Part shown: positions 62,601 through 64,000 of the stretch, piece by piece
Position numbering within the stretch: position 1 is the first letter of the stretch
Layout of the letters: each line of letters opens with the position of its first letter
Origin: Ooceraea biroi
Lineage: Eukaryota; Arthropoda; Insecta; Hymenoptera; Formicidae
NCBI RefSeq assembly: GCF_003672135.1
Contig: NC_039512.1
Span: 7,534,874-7,598,873, forward strand
Reading direction: 5' to 3'
Length of the DNA stretch: 64,000 bases
The notes under the pieces: generated by a model
Told to the model about the DNA's origin: nothing
Seen by the model: the letters and a program-made list of their open reading frames with translations, nothing else
The model's database searches: none
Made by a program: the position numbers and the translations under genes

Positions 62601-64000
62601 TTTGTAATTATAACGATTTAAGAAATGCTTGAGGTTGAAACTTTTTCTCTGGTATCTTCTGTTGCGTAAGAGAGATAATGAACCGTTTGACAAGTGTCGC
62701 CCTTAAGGGGCGTCTTAAGTATCACTCAAATGTAATTTCACAAAGGAAGAACGTCCTTGATGCTGCTTGGTGTACATAGTGCATCTTCGAGTGTAATTAA
62801 TCATAGACCCTTGAATTTGCCTATAGAATGGCTCTTCTCTAAGAGGATCTTCCGGAAATTAAAGCGTAATTCAACAGCGTTTTACAACCGACGTGTCTGT
62901 TGGAAAAGAACAATTATTCGGACGATCACAAGTCACATAAAATTAAAGAAATAAAAAAATTAAGATGCTGGTAAAAAACTTTTGACAAAATTATATTTGT
63001 TTCTAGCTTTTTATCACAATTACATAACATGCATAATATGCTTTTAGAGTATATAAGCAGAAAATTATTCAGATTAATAAATTAATAAATTGGAGTATAT
63101 TTCCTTTTTATTTAGAGAAAAGTTTACGCATATTATTTAACTAAAAGCACCGTGACGTAAAGAATTTATACTATTCTACTTATAAACGCGCACGAAATTA
63201 TTAGATTTTGTGAAATGGAAATTATACAGTAAATGCGATTCGAATTCATTACACGACCTCGCACTTAGCTGGAAACGTTGTAATTTGCATATTTCTCTTT
63301 ATAAGATTATTCGTCTCTTCACGGAATACGTCGTACGTAGTGGAGTACGAGACAATATTATAGTGTTGAGGAATTTACATTTTACCATATTAACTAACAT
63401 AAAATAACGTCCTAACCTAAAAATGTTATCTTATCATTTTCATATACTTTTCAATATGAAAAACTTTGGATTCTATTCATTTTCTTTATCACACATTACA
63501 ATATTACAGAAGTTTGTTTTCACATCGCATGACACGATAATATTCGTATTTATAAAACAGATTAAATTCGACCAAGAAAATCATGATCCTGCGAATAAAT
63601 CAGGCTACAGTAAATCGTATATAGTCGACGAAAACAACCTCAGCGGAAAGTTTCGAGTAGAATTCATAAACGATTCTTCTGCGCGAGAACATCGCGACGT
63701 CTTTACAAATAATTTATTATATCTATTTGCAAGTCAATATAGTTCTCTTTATATTCTTCTCCCTTTCAAAAATTCACTTGATTAAGTATAAAACACGAGA
63801 ATATCATACATATCATATTATTTGCAATCTAAAAATTAAATAAATATCAAAAATCGTTCTTTGACATATATTTACATTCAAAGAGAATTCAAAAATTGAG
63901 AATCTTTTCCGTCTCCAACTCTGTATACAGCACAAATAATGCCCATTCGTATTTTTTATTTAATGACAACCAGAAAGAGACACGGAAGAGATACGAAGAC
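59666..64000. other. Right-hand end: probable upstream intron of the minus-strand gene
   Basis: AT-rich, with CpG-rich patches at about 59,930-60,350, 60,360-61,130 and 61,690-62,220. ORFs such as 59800-60147, 61281-61577, 61661-61957 and 63423-63785 (plus strand) have no recognisable similarity or splice support. One minus-strand donor-like GTGAGT near 60,551 ends an open stretch in phase 0, which does not fit the exon at 59665. Confidence 0.4.

Noticed and set aside
1..64000. tRNA genes, rRNA, CRISPR arrays and autonomous transposons
   Set aside because: No tRNA B-box with a foldable cloverleaf, no array of regularly spaced repeats, and no transposase or reverse-transcriptase frame was seen.

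Overview
The window looks like nuclear DNA of an insect, most likely a hymenopteran such as an ant. It has AT-rich linkers broken by CpG-rich patches, long spliceosomal introns (0.5 to 13 kb), almost no long uninterrupted ORFs, simple-sequence tracts and a small MITE-like element. The order is inferred from base composition and gene content only.

Left part (about 1 to 26,000, plus strand): one gene, the Gfi-1/Pag-3/Senseless zinc-finger transcription factor. Five coding exons (963-1167, 4827-4925, 9509-10167, 10641-10917, 24046-24302) join in phase to a 498-residue protein. It has an acidic stretch, an eh1-like Groucho-binding motif, a His/Pro-rich stretch and six C2H2 fingers nearly identical to those of vertebrate GFI1. 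It lacks the vertebrate N-terminal SNAG motif. Its introns carry many CpG-rich patches that may be enhancers. One holds three proneural-type E-boxes within 220 bp, and intron 4 holds three copies of a roughly 40-bp palindrome-containing element. The 3' UTR runs to a probable poly(A) signal near 25,982 and contains a Pumilio-type element.

Middle (about 26,000 to 35,700): a gene-poor intergenic stretch between two convergent genes. It holds CpG-rich patches, a 35-bp tandem duplication, a (TA)n tract, a possible transposon end, and a 196-bp inverted-repeat element with an 8-bp target-site duplication.

Right part (about 35,700 to 64,000, minus strand): the 3' part of a second, unnamed gene, assembled here from splice signals and reading phase. 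Five exons (59665-59555, 58340-58227, 45493-45423, 37876-37607, 36515-36396) join in one frame. They end in a Cys-rich segment and a terminal CSIQ, which fits a CaaX prenylation box. I could not assign a family, and the 5' end lies beyond the window. Two further mini-exons and a few small plus-strand ORFs are listed as weak candidates.

No rRNA, tRNA, CRISPR, operon or complete autonomous transposon was recognised.
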